The notes under the pieces are model-generated. The model searched no databases. It saw only the letters and a program-made list of their open reading frames with translations, and had not been told where the DNA came from. A stretch of DNA of 64,000 bases from Euryodendron excelsum (lineage: Eukaryota > Streptophyta > Magnoliopsida > Ericales > Pentaphylacaceae). Positions 10,141-20,785 of this stretch are shown in pieces. The position numbers were made by a program, and so were the translations under genes. The stretch lies in contig CM065387.1 in NCBI GenBank assembly GCA_033060915.1, forward strand, positions 30,841,501 to 30,905,500, given 5' to 3'. Numbering within the stretch: position 1 is the stretch's first letter; each line of letters opens with the position of its first letter.

Positions 10141-11230
10141 ATAGGTAAAAGTTCAAGGGGCACCTCCTGAAGCTTTCCCAAGTTCTGAAGGCGTCTCCAA
10201 AATACAACATTTCAACACCGCGACCAGATCCATAATCCTGCTAGCCAAGTCGCAACCGACTGGGCCATGTATTCGTGCCCACCCTCCATAAACCCATGCA
10301 TTCACCAAAGGAAAGGCTTCTAGAAATAGAAGCACGACAAGAGGTGGGCTCCTCATCCAAGTGAAAATTCCTAGGTGACTGGCTCAAGAGAAGAAGTTCA
10401 ACTAGATAGAATTCTCACGCCATATAAGCCTTGAGAAAAGACGAGAACAGAAGAGAAACGGCACACAACCTATGCGGCTGTCCATAGCCAACAAGAAACA
10501 GAGAATGGGGCAATGTCCCACCCTCGACCTCCCAATTTGTCCTAATTAAAATCTTTTTACGCCACAAAGAATGGGGTAATGGCCCACCATCCTGATCAAA
10601 TAAAGAACCAATTGGAGATGCTCGACTTTTCAAATACTTCGAACCTATCAAAAGAGAGCTCATCTCCTTCATAAACCAGCTCAAGACTCTAGGAGAAGCA
10701 AAATCCTTCTAGAGATATCTCAACAAGAATCCTATCTTGCCTTCCAAAATCAAAACTCAACAGTCAAGCCCAACACAGAAGAACTACACACACAAAACAA
10801 CCTCTCGTGACTCCTCAGGTTTAGCTCATTTCTAGCAACCTTATGTGGGGCATCCTTCCTAAGAAGCCTCACATGGGCCCTTTCTTCTCCAGCAGCCTAA
10901 AGAATTTCAAAAATAATACTCAGAAGCTACTAGCCTCTCGAAGGCCTCCTAAAAGTTGAAAGTGAAATTCAATTAAGATAGCAAGGAGGATAAGAATGAA
11001 TAGCTCGCTCTACAGTTCCATCCTCTCCAAGCCGACTCTGCAGTTACTCACACTCCACCTCAACAAAACCTGGTTCAGCGGATTCCCAGTACGATCACCC
11101 GAGCGTACCAGTCACCTCCATCAACTTGAATGACAGCAACACTAGTCCTATCCTTGGCCAAAATCAGCTCTCGTCACTGTTGACTCAGCCATCACCTGCT
11201 ACATAAATCATCATCCCCCTTGTCAGTCAT
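10141..11230 (-). pseudogene. Degenerate antisense ORF remnant, element A
   Basis: The minus-strand sequence beginning with ATG at 11230 reads MTDKGDDDL. It aligns with the start MTDVSDDGF of the better preserved antisense gene in element C (63849), in the same position relative to pol and the 3' end. Downstream, two open stretches remain (10684-10415 and 10356-10153) that I could not match to a domain. Stops and frameshifts are frequent. The homology claim rests on the matching start, orientation and location between integrase and the 3' LTR. Confidence 0.4.
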
Positions 11231-11289
11231 TCTGAAGACAAGACAGAAAGAAAGAGACCCGATAAGGGTTCATCGACAAGTAAGAGGTA

Positions 11290-12080
11290 TGTATGAAGAA
11301 AAAAAAGAGATCCTTTAAAATCATTTTCGAAATAATTTTCTAGGTTTCTTAGACTTTTCCTAAAAAGTTTTAAAATTCAAAATCAAACTCCGATTTCAAA
11401 CTTTTTCCTTCAAAAGTTCTTTTCAAAATCATTCCCGTTTTCTAAACTTTTATCCTCAAAAAGTTCGGGTTTTAATTTTCATCCTAAAAAAGTTTCCGGT
11501 TTCAATCTTTTTCCTTCAAAAGTTTACTTCAAAATTGAAATCCTGGTTTCAAACTTTATCCTTCAAAAGTTTATCTCAAAAGATCCTATCCTGATTTCAA
11601 ACTTCATCAGTCAAAAGTTTATCTCAAAAAATCAAATTCCGGTTTTCAACTTTTTCCTTTAAAAGTTTTTGTTCAAAATCAATCCTATCGGTTTCTTAAA
11701 CTCTTTCCTCAAAAGTTTTAAATTCAAAATCAATCCTATCAGTTTCTTAAAACTTTTTCCTCTAAAAGTTTTTATCACCCATCAAATAACGGGGTATCTT
11801 GGACTTTCTCGCCTTGCAAAAGAAAAAAGTTCAATTCTAGGTTTTCTAAACTTTTTCCTTCAAAAAGTTTGTTTTGAATCAATTTTCTAGTTTTTAAAAC
11901 TTTTCCCTTCAAAAAGTTTCTATCCAATCCAAATGTCCAGTTTCCTAGGTTTTCCCTTCAAAAGCCCCATTTCAAAATGCTTTCAAAGGTTTTCTAAACT
12001 TTTTATTTAAAAAAGTCATTTAAAAAATCATCTTCAAAAATCAATTTCCAAGTTCATCAATTCCAGTCCCTCTGATTGCC
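11290..12080 (+). repeat. Quasi-tandem T-rich tract before element A 3' LTR
   Basis: Units resembling aaactttttccttcaaaagtt recur roughly every 40-60 bp with drift. Short tandem repeats between the last ORF and the 3' LTR are typical of very large Tat elements. Composition is similar to the G-poor LTR tract, but it lies outside an LTR. No protein is supported. Confidence 0.65.
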
Positions 12081-12130
12081 TTGCAACCCAAATAGGGCCC
12101 TTACTTTATCATTTTTTGTCTCCAACAAGC

Positions 12131-12153
12131 AAAAATAGAAAAAAAGAGGCAGC
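12131..12153 (+). other. Polypurine tract of element A
   Basis: The purine run aaaaatagaaaaaaagaggc (12131-12150) lies immediately before an LTR-like start. This is the expected position of the plus-strand primer. Confidence 0.6.
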
Positions 12154-12295
12154 TATTAGCACCTCATTTTTGCCACTCGACTACCTCCGGCCTAATTGAA
12201 AGCACCTACAAACCAACACAAGTATGCTCAAGCCCAAACCTGCTTTCCAGATCCAATCTAATCTGTCAACCGCATTGCAGGCCTGCTAGGCCCAA
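12154..12295 (+). mobile_element. 5' fragment of element A 3' LTR
   Basis: TATTAGCACCTCATTTTTGCC resembles the LTR start TGTAAGCA(C/T)C(T/C)CATTTTTG of the other copies, and gcaggcctgctaggccca corresponds to the gcgggcctatcaggccca box about 120 bp into solo LTR 1. Homology stops near 12295, where minus-strand integrase sequence of element B begins. The 3' LTR is therefore truncated at an element-element junction. Confidence 0.65.
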
Positions 12296-12698
12296 TAAAT
12301 GGTTGCCGTTCTCTTTTCTTCTACAAGACAAAGTTGTTTACGCTGGCTTTTGATCCAATCTGCTTCAATGAGTTGAATTCACATGAGGGCTTAGAGAGGG
12401 AGGATTTCTACTAGGATTGCCTCGTTGCTTTAGACCAAGGAGAATAGTGGTGCCCCAGTTGAGATTCTGATTGAGCTTCTATATGCCATCAATGCAAAGG
12501 ATAGCTGCTCATGGCAATCCTTGTGGTTGTCATTTTTCTTGCGAATGATTCTTTAGACACTTTTTGTTTTGCTATTTCAATGGTTCCATTTCCTTGTGGA
12601 CAGTAGGCCACTAAGTTATGGGGATTGATCCAGAAGGTTTGACGATGTTCTGTCGTTGCGTTGTTATTGAGGATGCTTGCATTATCTATAATGATGGA
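12296..12698 (-). pseudogene. Integrase C-terminal remnant, element B
   Basis: Read on the minus strand from 12698: SIIIDNASILNNN (the TDNG/LNN box), then HNLVAYCPQGNGTIEIAKQ (the YRPQxNGAxEAA helix), then RKMTTT and, after frameshifts, a KATRQS region and KRTAT near 12300. This is the end of the integrase catalytic domain and the tail of an Ogre-like pol. It continues at 17865 once solo LTR 2 is removed. The left side is cut at the junction with element A. Several stops and frameshifts are present. Confidence 0.72.
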
Positions 12699-13550
12699 GT
12701 TGGTGTCGCGCCCAGATTTTTCGCACTCAAGGAATACACACACAAGCGGGACAAATGTTGTACTCTCTTGTTAGAACTCACCCTCCTAGAAGAATGAGTG
12801 CGACTAGGTTTGAATTAAAAATAAATTTGAATAAAGGGCTTTTGAAAAAAGTTTGGAGTCACCACCTAACTTGATTAAGGCGAGTTAGGTCATCTAAAAA
12901 CTAAGAATAATCCGAAGACTTCACTTAGGGTTTTTGAAAACGATTTTGAAAATATCTCCTCAAGAGAGGGTTTTTAAGAAAACAGGTTGTTTGGCAACCT
13001 TTGGAAAACATTTAGCTCTTTTTGAAAAATAACTCCTTTTGGTCTTTGAAATCAGTGATCTAGGTTTGGAGGTTGGTTACGTGTAGGGAAGACGCACTAA
13101 GCCATCACCCTACCCCGCCCTTTCGGTACCTACATGTCAATCTACCCTAGATTTACCTATGAGAGTCTTTAACTAACAAACGGTTCAATCCTATCCACTT
13201 TTAAAAAGGAATTTTTTAAAAGAAATTAACATGGTGCATGATATGCAAATGCAAGAAAGAGAGAGTTGAAAAATAGACTTGGAAAGATATTTGAAAAGAA
13301 AATTTTGATTTGATTTTGGAAGAGAGATTTGAAAGGATAGATTTGAAATTGGAAAGTTTGAAAAATTAGGAATAAAGATTTGGAAATAGAAATTTGAAAT
13401 TGAAAATTTGAAAATAGATTGGAGATTTGAAAAGATTCTAGAATTTGAGATTTGAAAAATGTGGGGGAATTTGAAATTTGAAAGAAGTTATGACCGCACA
13501 CATGAGGGTTGCCTACGTTTCCTTTTGGAGGAATCAGGTCAGTCGTAGTT

Positions 13551-13564
13551 CGGACAAGAGTCCG
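13551..13564 (-). other. Conserved LTR hairpin, solo LTR 2
   Basis: CGGACAAGAGTCCG folds with a 5-bp stem and 4-base loop. It is adjacent to the conserved gtagtt/cagtcgtag and ttgcctacgt sequence. Homologous hairpins are at 140-153, 21577-21590, 45669-45682 and 56585-56598. Confidence 0.7.
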
Positions 13565-15955
13565 ATTGAAAATAGAAGAGTTGATTGGAAGAAATAGATT
13601 GAATGAGAAATTGGATTGGAAAATTGAGAAATTGAACGTTGACAGGAAGATTTGAAAAGACTTGACTTTGGAAAACTCGGTTTTAGGAAACCTAGAAAGA
13701 CTTGAGACTTAGAAAAGAAGGCTTGGATTTGACTTGGAAGGATTTTAGAAAAGATTTGACTCACAAGTTGGACTTGGAAAGATTAGGAAAGATTGGATTT
13801 AGGAAGGGTTCGAATTAGGAAAGGTTCGATTTAGGAAAGTTTTGAATTAGGAAAGTTTCATTTTTGAAAAATTTCGAATTAAGAAAGTTTCATTTTTGGA
13901 AAGTTTCGAATTAAGAAAGTTTTGAAATTAAGAAAGTTTTGAATTAAGAAAGTTTCAACTTAGGAAAGTCTTGAATTAGGAAAGTTTCATTTTAAGAAAG
14001 GTTTTGAAAGAGGAAAGGTTTTGAAAATAATAAAGTTTTGAGTTTAGAAAGTTTTAGATTTGGAAAGATTTGAAGTTTAGGAAAGTCTAGAATTTTGGAA
14101 AGAGTCAAAGTTTAGAATGATTTAACTTAAGAAAATTTTGAATTTAGAAAGTTTTGAATTTGGAAAGATTTGAAATTTGGAAAGTTTAAGATTTAGAAAG
14201 CTTTAGAGTTTTAGAAAATCTTAAGATTAAGAAAGGTTTGAGTTTAAGAAAGAATTGAAAACTTAGGTTTGAAAAGTTAAGATTTGAAAAGGGGTAGAGT
14301 TAGGAAATGGTTGAATTAGGGAAGACTTGAAAGTTGAGTTTAAGGAAAGATTTGAAAGTTTTAGGAAACTTATGGTTTAGGAAGGTAGGAAATTAGGAGA
14401 GATTTGAATTAGGACAGATTTAGATTTTGAGTCTAAAAGGGAAGGTTTGATTTTGTTTCCAAAAACGGAGGATTGGATCTCGTTTCATAAAGGGAAGATT
14501 GGATTTGGTTTCCTAAAGGGAAGATGGGATTTGGTTTCCTAAAGGGAAGATTGGTATTGACGAGGATTTGGAAAGGGAGGTTTTAGAAACCATAGATTTG
14601 GAATGCTATAGTTTTGACTTAAAAAGAAGTTTTGGAAATGTGTATGGTTTGAATGTGAAAATAAGAGGTTTTGGAAACTTAGGTTTTAAGGCAAGTTTGA
14701 AAACTATGTTTTTGGAAAGAAAATTAGGGTTTCTTAATTGTGGGTTCTAGGGCTTGACTTGGGCACCAAGAAAAAGGATTTTTGGAAAGTGCGTTTTTGG
14801 AAACGAAGATTTTTAGAAGGGAATCCAAGAGAGTAGTTTCTAGAAGGAAGATTTTGGGAAGAGTTTTTAGGAAAGATTTTTTTTCTAGGGAGTGTTTTTA
14901 GAAAGGAAACCTAGGGAGCGTTTTTGGAAAGTGGACTTTGAAGAGAGCGTTTTGGAAAGGAGTTTAAAAGGAGAGGTTTTGGAAAATAGATTTTTGGAGA
15001 AAGTTTTTAGAAAATAATTTTGAAAATAAGAGCTTTTGGAAAGCATGTTGGAGAAGAGATTTTTTTGAAAAGAGAGTTTTTAGAAGGTATAAAAACATCT
15101 CACTTTCCTAATGCGATTCTAACCATAAGAAGGTTAGAACCATTTTAGGAAAGTGGTTTTGAAAATAATGAGACTTGAAGATATGGACTATGAAAGTCAC
15201 TTTAAATATAACACTTTCCTAAAGCAATCTTAGCCATGGAAAGGCTAGAATCACCCTAGGATTGTGATTTTAAAAACAAGTTTTTGAAAAAGAGATTTTG
15301 ATGCAATTTTGAAAACAAGTTTACTGCAAATTTTGAAAACGAGTTTGAAAACGATTTTTAGAAGATGCAAGATCATGATATGCACAGTGCAAATTTGGGG
15401 TCGTGAACATACAAGGTTAAGGTTTCACCACATAATCAAGGAGGCCGAACCCACGTGGTCTCCGGTTAGCCTAAAGGAAAGCCCCCGACACGGTGACTCT
15501 CCAATACTCCAATCCTATGCATAGATCGGGAATCCCCTTGTTTCAAGCATGCAAAGAAAGGGGGGGAAAGAGATGGGGGATTAAAATAGAGAAAACCCAA
15601 GTGGGTTAGGAGAGAGAAGAGAGAGGGGGAAGTGTGAAAATTTAAATAGAAAGCCTACCGTATGTCTTGTTTATTTTGCGTGCCTTGCTTGTCTTTGGTC
15701 TTCGTCTTGATCTTTGTCTTCAATCTTCAAACTTCAGATTGCAGCTCTTCAAGTCTTCAAAAGAGGGTTGGAGGCTAGTGTATAAGTGTAAGGGGGTGTG
15801 TATGAGTGTATAAGAGGCTTAGGGTTTGTTTATGGTGGCCAGGGTTTGGAAAACCTAGAGAAGCTAGGGTTTAGGGAGTATGCGAGCTCTGTATATCGAA
15901 ATATAGGATTTTTAGACTGATTTTGCGGACCCCTTTCACGCTGGAAGAGGCTTTG

Positions 15956-15963
15956 TATTTATA
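15956..15963 (-). promoter_or_regulatory. TATA box of solo LTR 2
   Basis: TATAAATA on the minus strand is followed by caaagcctc, matching the cores in the other LTRs. Transcription would run leftward. Confidence 0.7.
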
Positions 15964-16254
15964 GATATGGGATAGACCTGGCGCCTGTTGCAGTGGAGCC
16001 AGGCCAATTTTCCTCTTGGCGCCAGTAGTAGTGGCGCTAGCCAGTTAGGAAAGTTTATAAGTCGGCAAGTAACGTATCTTTGACTGGATTTGGGCGCCTG
16101 TACTAGTGACTACCATGCAATTTTTAGCATAGCTTCATTAGGAGTGACTCCGGAAAGTCCGGGAATGATTTGAAGAGGACGGGAATGACTCGGAAGACCG
16201 GAAAAGAGTAAGAATACTTAGAATAGTGTCTCAGAGGTATTTGACTTGAAAAAT

Positions 16255-16800
16255 AAGGATAGGATGTGTCGGAAGGGTTGACCAGGCCTTTAGGAGCAAA
16301 ACGGTCAATCGGATCGGGAAGTTGCCAGGACGGACTTGGACTATCCTGGAAGAAGAGTCGAGATTTGGGAACATATTTCAGAATATTCCCAAAGGTTGCC
16401 GGTTTGATATCCAGAGCTGGTGTGGTCGGAAAAGGCGACCAGCCCTCTAGGGGCAAAACGGTCATTTTACGTTGAGTTTACCGGAATTGACTCGAAATGA
16501 TCCGGGAAGGATAAAGAAAGGTTGAGAATACTATAAAAAGCATTCTCGAGAGATTACCGGTTTGATACCCAGAGCCGGTGTGGTCGGAAAAGGAGACCGG
16601 CCCACCAGGGGCAAAACGGTCATTTCGCACCGGGTTCGCCGGAACTGACTCGGAATGATCTGAAAAGATAGAGGAAGGTCGGGAATACTATAAGAAGTAT
16701 TCCCAAGAGGTTACCGGTTTGATACCCAGAGTCGGTGTGGTCCCTGGGGCGTTCGGATGCCTAGGGGCAAAATGGTTATCTTGACTAGAAAGTCTTGGAA
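16255..16800 (-). repeat. 157-bp tandem repeat in U3 of solo LTR 2
   Basis: The anchor tgtggt recurs at 16421, 16579 and 16736, 157-158 bp apart. It is the same unit as in solo LTR 1 and solo LTR 3. Confidence 0.85.
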
Positions 16801-17204
16801 AAGGCCCAAGGGGCAGTTTGGTCATTTTTCACCGAAGTGGGCTAGCAGGCACTGGTATTGACCTGGGTTTTGAGTGGTTCCATCACTCTGACAGCAGTCA
16901 CGTGATACAGGGGTTTGTTGGCAATTCCCTATATCGACCTGCTTGTGAGTATTTCCGCTACTCTAACGGTTGTGATGTTAACGAGCATTTCCGCTACTCT
17001 GACAGTTCGCGATCATTCCTGAGACTGCCTAATCTAGGGAAGCTGCTAAAGGGACTTAGCGCCTGAGAAGTCAACTTTCTCAGAAGGCGTGCCTAAATGA
17101 ACATTTCTGCATTGGCGAGCTAGCAGGCGCCAAAGGTGGACCGTTCTACCATCTAAGGGACTTGGGGTCTCGTCCCGGTCGACAGGTTTAAAGGGACTTA
17201 CCGT

Positions 17205-17665
17205 TTCGAAGAGATTTTCTTCGAAAAGCGCGCCGAACCGTCTCGAGGAATAAACTATCTCGAGAGAGGGATTGGAATTGAAAAGGGGTCTTATCGTCTT
17301 CGGAAAAACGTGCCTGATTGGAGTAGATTTACCGTCTCGTGCAATCAACTGTCTCAAGAGAGGGATTGGAATTGGAAAGGGGTCTTATCGTCTTCGGAAA
17401 GACTTGCCTAATTTAGAATAGATTTACCGTCTTGAGGAATAAATTGTCGAGAGAGAGAGAGTGGAATTGGAAAGGGGTCTTATAGTCTTCAAAAAGACGT
17501 GCCTAATTGGAGTAGATTTACCGTCTCGAGGAATCAACTGTCTCGAAAGAGGGATTGGAATTGGAATTGCAAAGGGGACTTACCGTCTTCGGAAAGACGT
17601 GCCTGGTTTGAAATAGATTTACCGTCTCGAGGAATCGACTGTCTCGAGAGAGGGGTTGGAGTTGG
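17205..17665 (-). repeat. 94-bp tandem repeat in U3 of solo LTR 2
   Basis: The anchor (t)(a/c)aact recurs at 17251, 17345, 17440, 17534 and 17635 (periods 94, 95, 94 and 101). The unit is the 81-bp repeat of the other LTRs lengthened by an insertion around gagtagatttacc. Confidence 0.8.
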
Positions 17666-17864
17666 AATTGGAAAGGACAATGCCCCTAAGGACATTTTGG
17701 TCATTTTGCCCCTATTTGGGCCTGGTGGGCCCGCAAAGCGATGGACAGGTGGAATTTGGACTTAGAGAGTTGGTTTCAATTGGAATACATCCATATTGAC
17801 TTGAGTACAAGTCTGGACAGAGCGTAGACTGCCGAGCGGTCAAAAATGGGGTGTTTACAGTTGG

Positions 17865-18780
17865 GGAGGCCGAGTCTGTAAAGGATATTTGGAAGTCTTT
17901 AAGGTCAAAAGATGCCAAATGTTAGATACCCTGTAAGTTTTATTTTTCTGAAAAAGATTTTAGCACGACAAATAAAGCATTTCATGATCAAGAGTCATTT
18001 ATTTCATATTAGCCCGTTATGTACTTGGTATTTACATGATACTTTGATAAGTTAAAATCAAGGGATTCCTCTTGTAGGCCTTACCAAGGCCTTCAGGGTC
18101 TGGGAATATGAAAGGTTGTCCAATTTACCAACTTTTATCTAATACTGCTTGAGAAAGATAAGCTAATGTTGAGGGAGCAGTGCCTAGGGCCGAGGCATCT
18201 CTTTTGTGGAACAAGCTTGTTAGTGACTCCTCTAGGATTTGAACTGATTTGCATGGACGGTAGACTATTGATTACCATCAACTGCTTAACAGTTCGATTT
18301 TGGGTTGACTTTTTTGCTTAGTCTCCTTTAAAGGGGGATAATATTCCATCTTACGAGTATGATGCTAACCATTGAATTGTTGTAGATGAAGATCACCCTC
18401 TAGCTCTGCCCCTGGTCCTTTCCCCACATTGGAAGCCTCTACTGCTAAAGTGGTTAGCGACCATGTTCTCAATTGTCGAATGACTAGAATGAGCCAAATC
18501 TTTTTAGGCGGTTGGCAGGCGTTTGAAAGCTTAGAAGTTGGAAGGTTTTGCTGTGGAATTGCATGGGATTGACAGAACTTTACAAATCGTGAAGTCTTCT
18601 TTTGTATAGATGGTTATTGTCGTGACATGGTGTGGAGGTAACATCTTGTAGATAGATGGTCAGTTCTTCTTACTTTTCAATGTCGGTTTGGCCTTTTCCC
18701 ATAACCAGGCTTATCTTTGCATGAGATTGAATTGGGCAGGATGCTAGAGGGGTTCTACGAGTTCAATAATGCTCTTCGAC
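17865..18780 (-). pseudogene. Protease-linker with G-patch remnant, element B
   Basis: The minus strand carries MVANHFSSRGFQCGERTRG at about 18461-18400, a decayed G-patch motif, with NFQAF upstream as in element D. Downstream sequence to 17865 leads directly into integrase once solo LTR 2 is removed. A candidate splice acceptor (pyrimidine tract plus AG) lies at 18782-18781 and would start this exon. No RT motif was seen between the G-patch and integrase. The protein is heavily broken. Confidence 0.55.
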
Positions 18781-20764
18781 CTGGAAAAACAAAAACAAAA
18801 TACAGTTAGCATGTGGAGTTGGAGGTTCTGTGCGATACACGTCCTATAAAGGTCCCTTCTTTGAGAGAGTCTATGGATGATGTTGAATCCATCTTGCAGG
18901 CGGGGGTTTTGCCCCTTATGCAATACAATACCTCTTTGGCATGGTCTGATTGATGTTTTTTTGTCTAGGTAATCCTGCCTCTATGGACAGAGAGGGACTT
19001 GGGCCCCACTCAAGACATGGTTCTATATATGCCATGAATCCTTAGGGTTAAGGAACCTTTAGGAGTTTTGGTAGGTTCGATTAACATGAGATTGGATTGC
19101 TCCTTTCTCTTTACGATTGATTAAATGTATGAGAATGTAATGATTTGAGTTTCTTGGAACTCTTATCTTGGAATATATATGGATGCATGAGCATAATGGA
19201 AATAAATATGTGAGCAGCACAATAATAGTCAATGAATGGTTTAGAAGACCCCCTTATTATCTTGCTTCTACTTTCATTTTCTTGGTGTTTGGAGATGAGG
19301 GGGGAGGATAAAAGTCAAGAAACAAAAAATAAGTTAATGCCTTGATTTGAAATTTTTCATGCAATGTATGTCCTAGAGGTGCCCCTACTTGAGAGAGAAA
19401 CTAAACATGATGGATTTGGCTCACTTCTTGGGGATGGGGGTTTGCCCCTGTATGCAGATACCTTACCGTCGAGTGGGAACATATATTCATTCATTCCATT
19501 CATTCAAAAATAAAAAAGTGCATTGAACTTCGGAGTTTAAATACCACATAATTGAAATACATTTTAATAGGGGGAGAGGGAACAACTTTCTTGGGACTTC
19601 TACCTATCTACTTTTACATTTGAAATCCTAAACTATTCTTGTGTCCTCGGATTCGTCTTCTTTGAGTTTGGCGTTGAGGAGGTCATTGAGAGACCTTATT
19701 TGATTGCCCCTTGTCTTCTTGGCGACCCTATCACCGTGAGCATAGAGAGATTAGGGCCCCTCTTTCGGAATGATTTGAAATGCGTGCTATGAGTCTTTAG
19801 GGTTACATGGGAACCCTTAGGATTTTGGTAGGTTTAATGCAATGGAGAGTGAACTTGGTGTCATTCTCTTTCGGTTGATCATATGCATGTAGATGCAATG
19901 ACTTGAGTTACTTTGGAACTCTTGTCTTGGCATGGAATATTAAATGCATAAACATGGATAAATAGAGTAGAGAGAGAGAATGTATTTGTAAAGTGAACAT
20001 GGATGCATGAGCAGTTAGATAGACATTATAACAGTAGGAATACAAGCATTATAACAACAGGAATAGACAAGTTTAAAGGAAAGTAAAGCAGTCGCCCTTT
20101 CCTCCATAGTTTTGAAAACGACGTGCGTGTCTTAAATCCGGCAGAGGTTCAGCTATGTATGGTGTCTACATAAGCATGAGGTTGAGGGTTTACTAATACT
20201 TCCTAAGAAGGCTCGGTTCCCATATCTTCAAATCTAGGCCCACTCCCCGAGGTGGTGCCATTATCGGTTGGTGATCCGAGCAGGGGAACCATCAAGAGGT
20301 CGTAGGCGAAGAAACTGACACAGCATCTTGCCCACTACTAATATACCATTTCCCATTCTAACTAGAAGGGACATTTCAAGTAAAGAATACAAGTATGCAA
20401 ATGCTTATGCACGTGCAATGTGTGTGTGAAATTTTGAAAAGTGGAGGAAAGGACCCAACAACTCCCATCCATCCTGTCTATTCCACACATTCATGACATA
20501 CATAACAGTTAATGTAACATGAAACAAAACGTGAACAAAGGCCCACCCACAAAAATAAATATGCAAAAGTCAGTACTTGAATCACAAACTTAATGCAAGA
20601 TTGAATAATTGAATGTAATTGAATGCATGCTATGACATGTTTTTGAAAACAATTTGGAAAAGCTTAATTTTGAAAGTTTTGAAGTGGATAGAATTGGACA
20701 AATTAATCAAAGACTCCAAATGGGTGAGGGTGAATAGACATGACAATGGCCTAACCTTCTAAGC
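18781..20764 (-). mobile_element. Leader region of element B
   Basis: This is the minus-strand counterpart of 821-2747. It contains the ggatgg-tgggagttg box (about 20450-20475), the CCCTAA/GGATTC paragraphs (about 19020-19080 and 19800-19830) and the GGCATGC-like boxes. It is non-coding as far as I can tell, and no gag motif was found. Confidence 0.65.
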
Positions 20765-20783
20765 GTCCCTAGTGGAGTCGCCA
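20765..20783 (-). other. Primer-binding site of element B
   Basis: The minus strand reads TGGCGACTCCACTAGGGAC, two bases from the LTR terminus at 20786. One mismatch to the consensus of A and C. Confidence 0.8.
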
Positions 20784-20785
20784 AC

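Larger units (their letters stand above)
12704..17859 (-). mobile_element. Solo LTR 2 (Ogre-like), nested in element B
   Basis: This complete 5,156-bp LTR is on the minus strand. The plus strand starts TGTCGCGCCC and ends GGTGTTTACA. A perfect 5-bp target duplication GTTGG flanks it (12699-12703 and 17860-17864). It contains the TATA core at 15956-15963, a C-poor (G-poor in sense) tract at 13220-15110, the conserved hairpin at 13551-13564, 157-bp repeats at 16255-16800, and a 94-bp version of the regularly spaced U3 repeat at 17205-17665. Element D at about 50681-50705 shows the matching unoccupied site. Confidence 0.93.

Noticed and set aside
13226..13764. F/S-rich ORFs of 76-91 codons (also 21565-21842, 45774-46032 and 56646-56882)
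   Set aside because: They come from the skewed G-poor LTR tract; composition alone explains them.
16124..16475. ORFs of 69-113 codons on both strands (also 42419-42760 and 53669-54079)
   Set aside because: They fall in the 157-bp U3 repeats of LTRs and match only each other.
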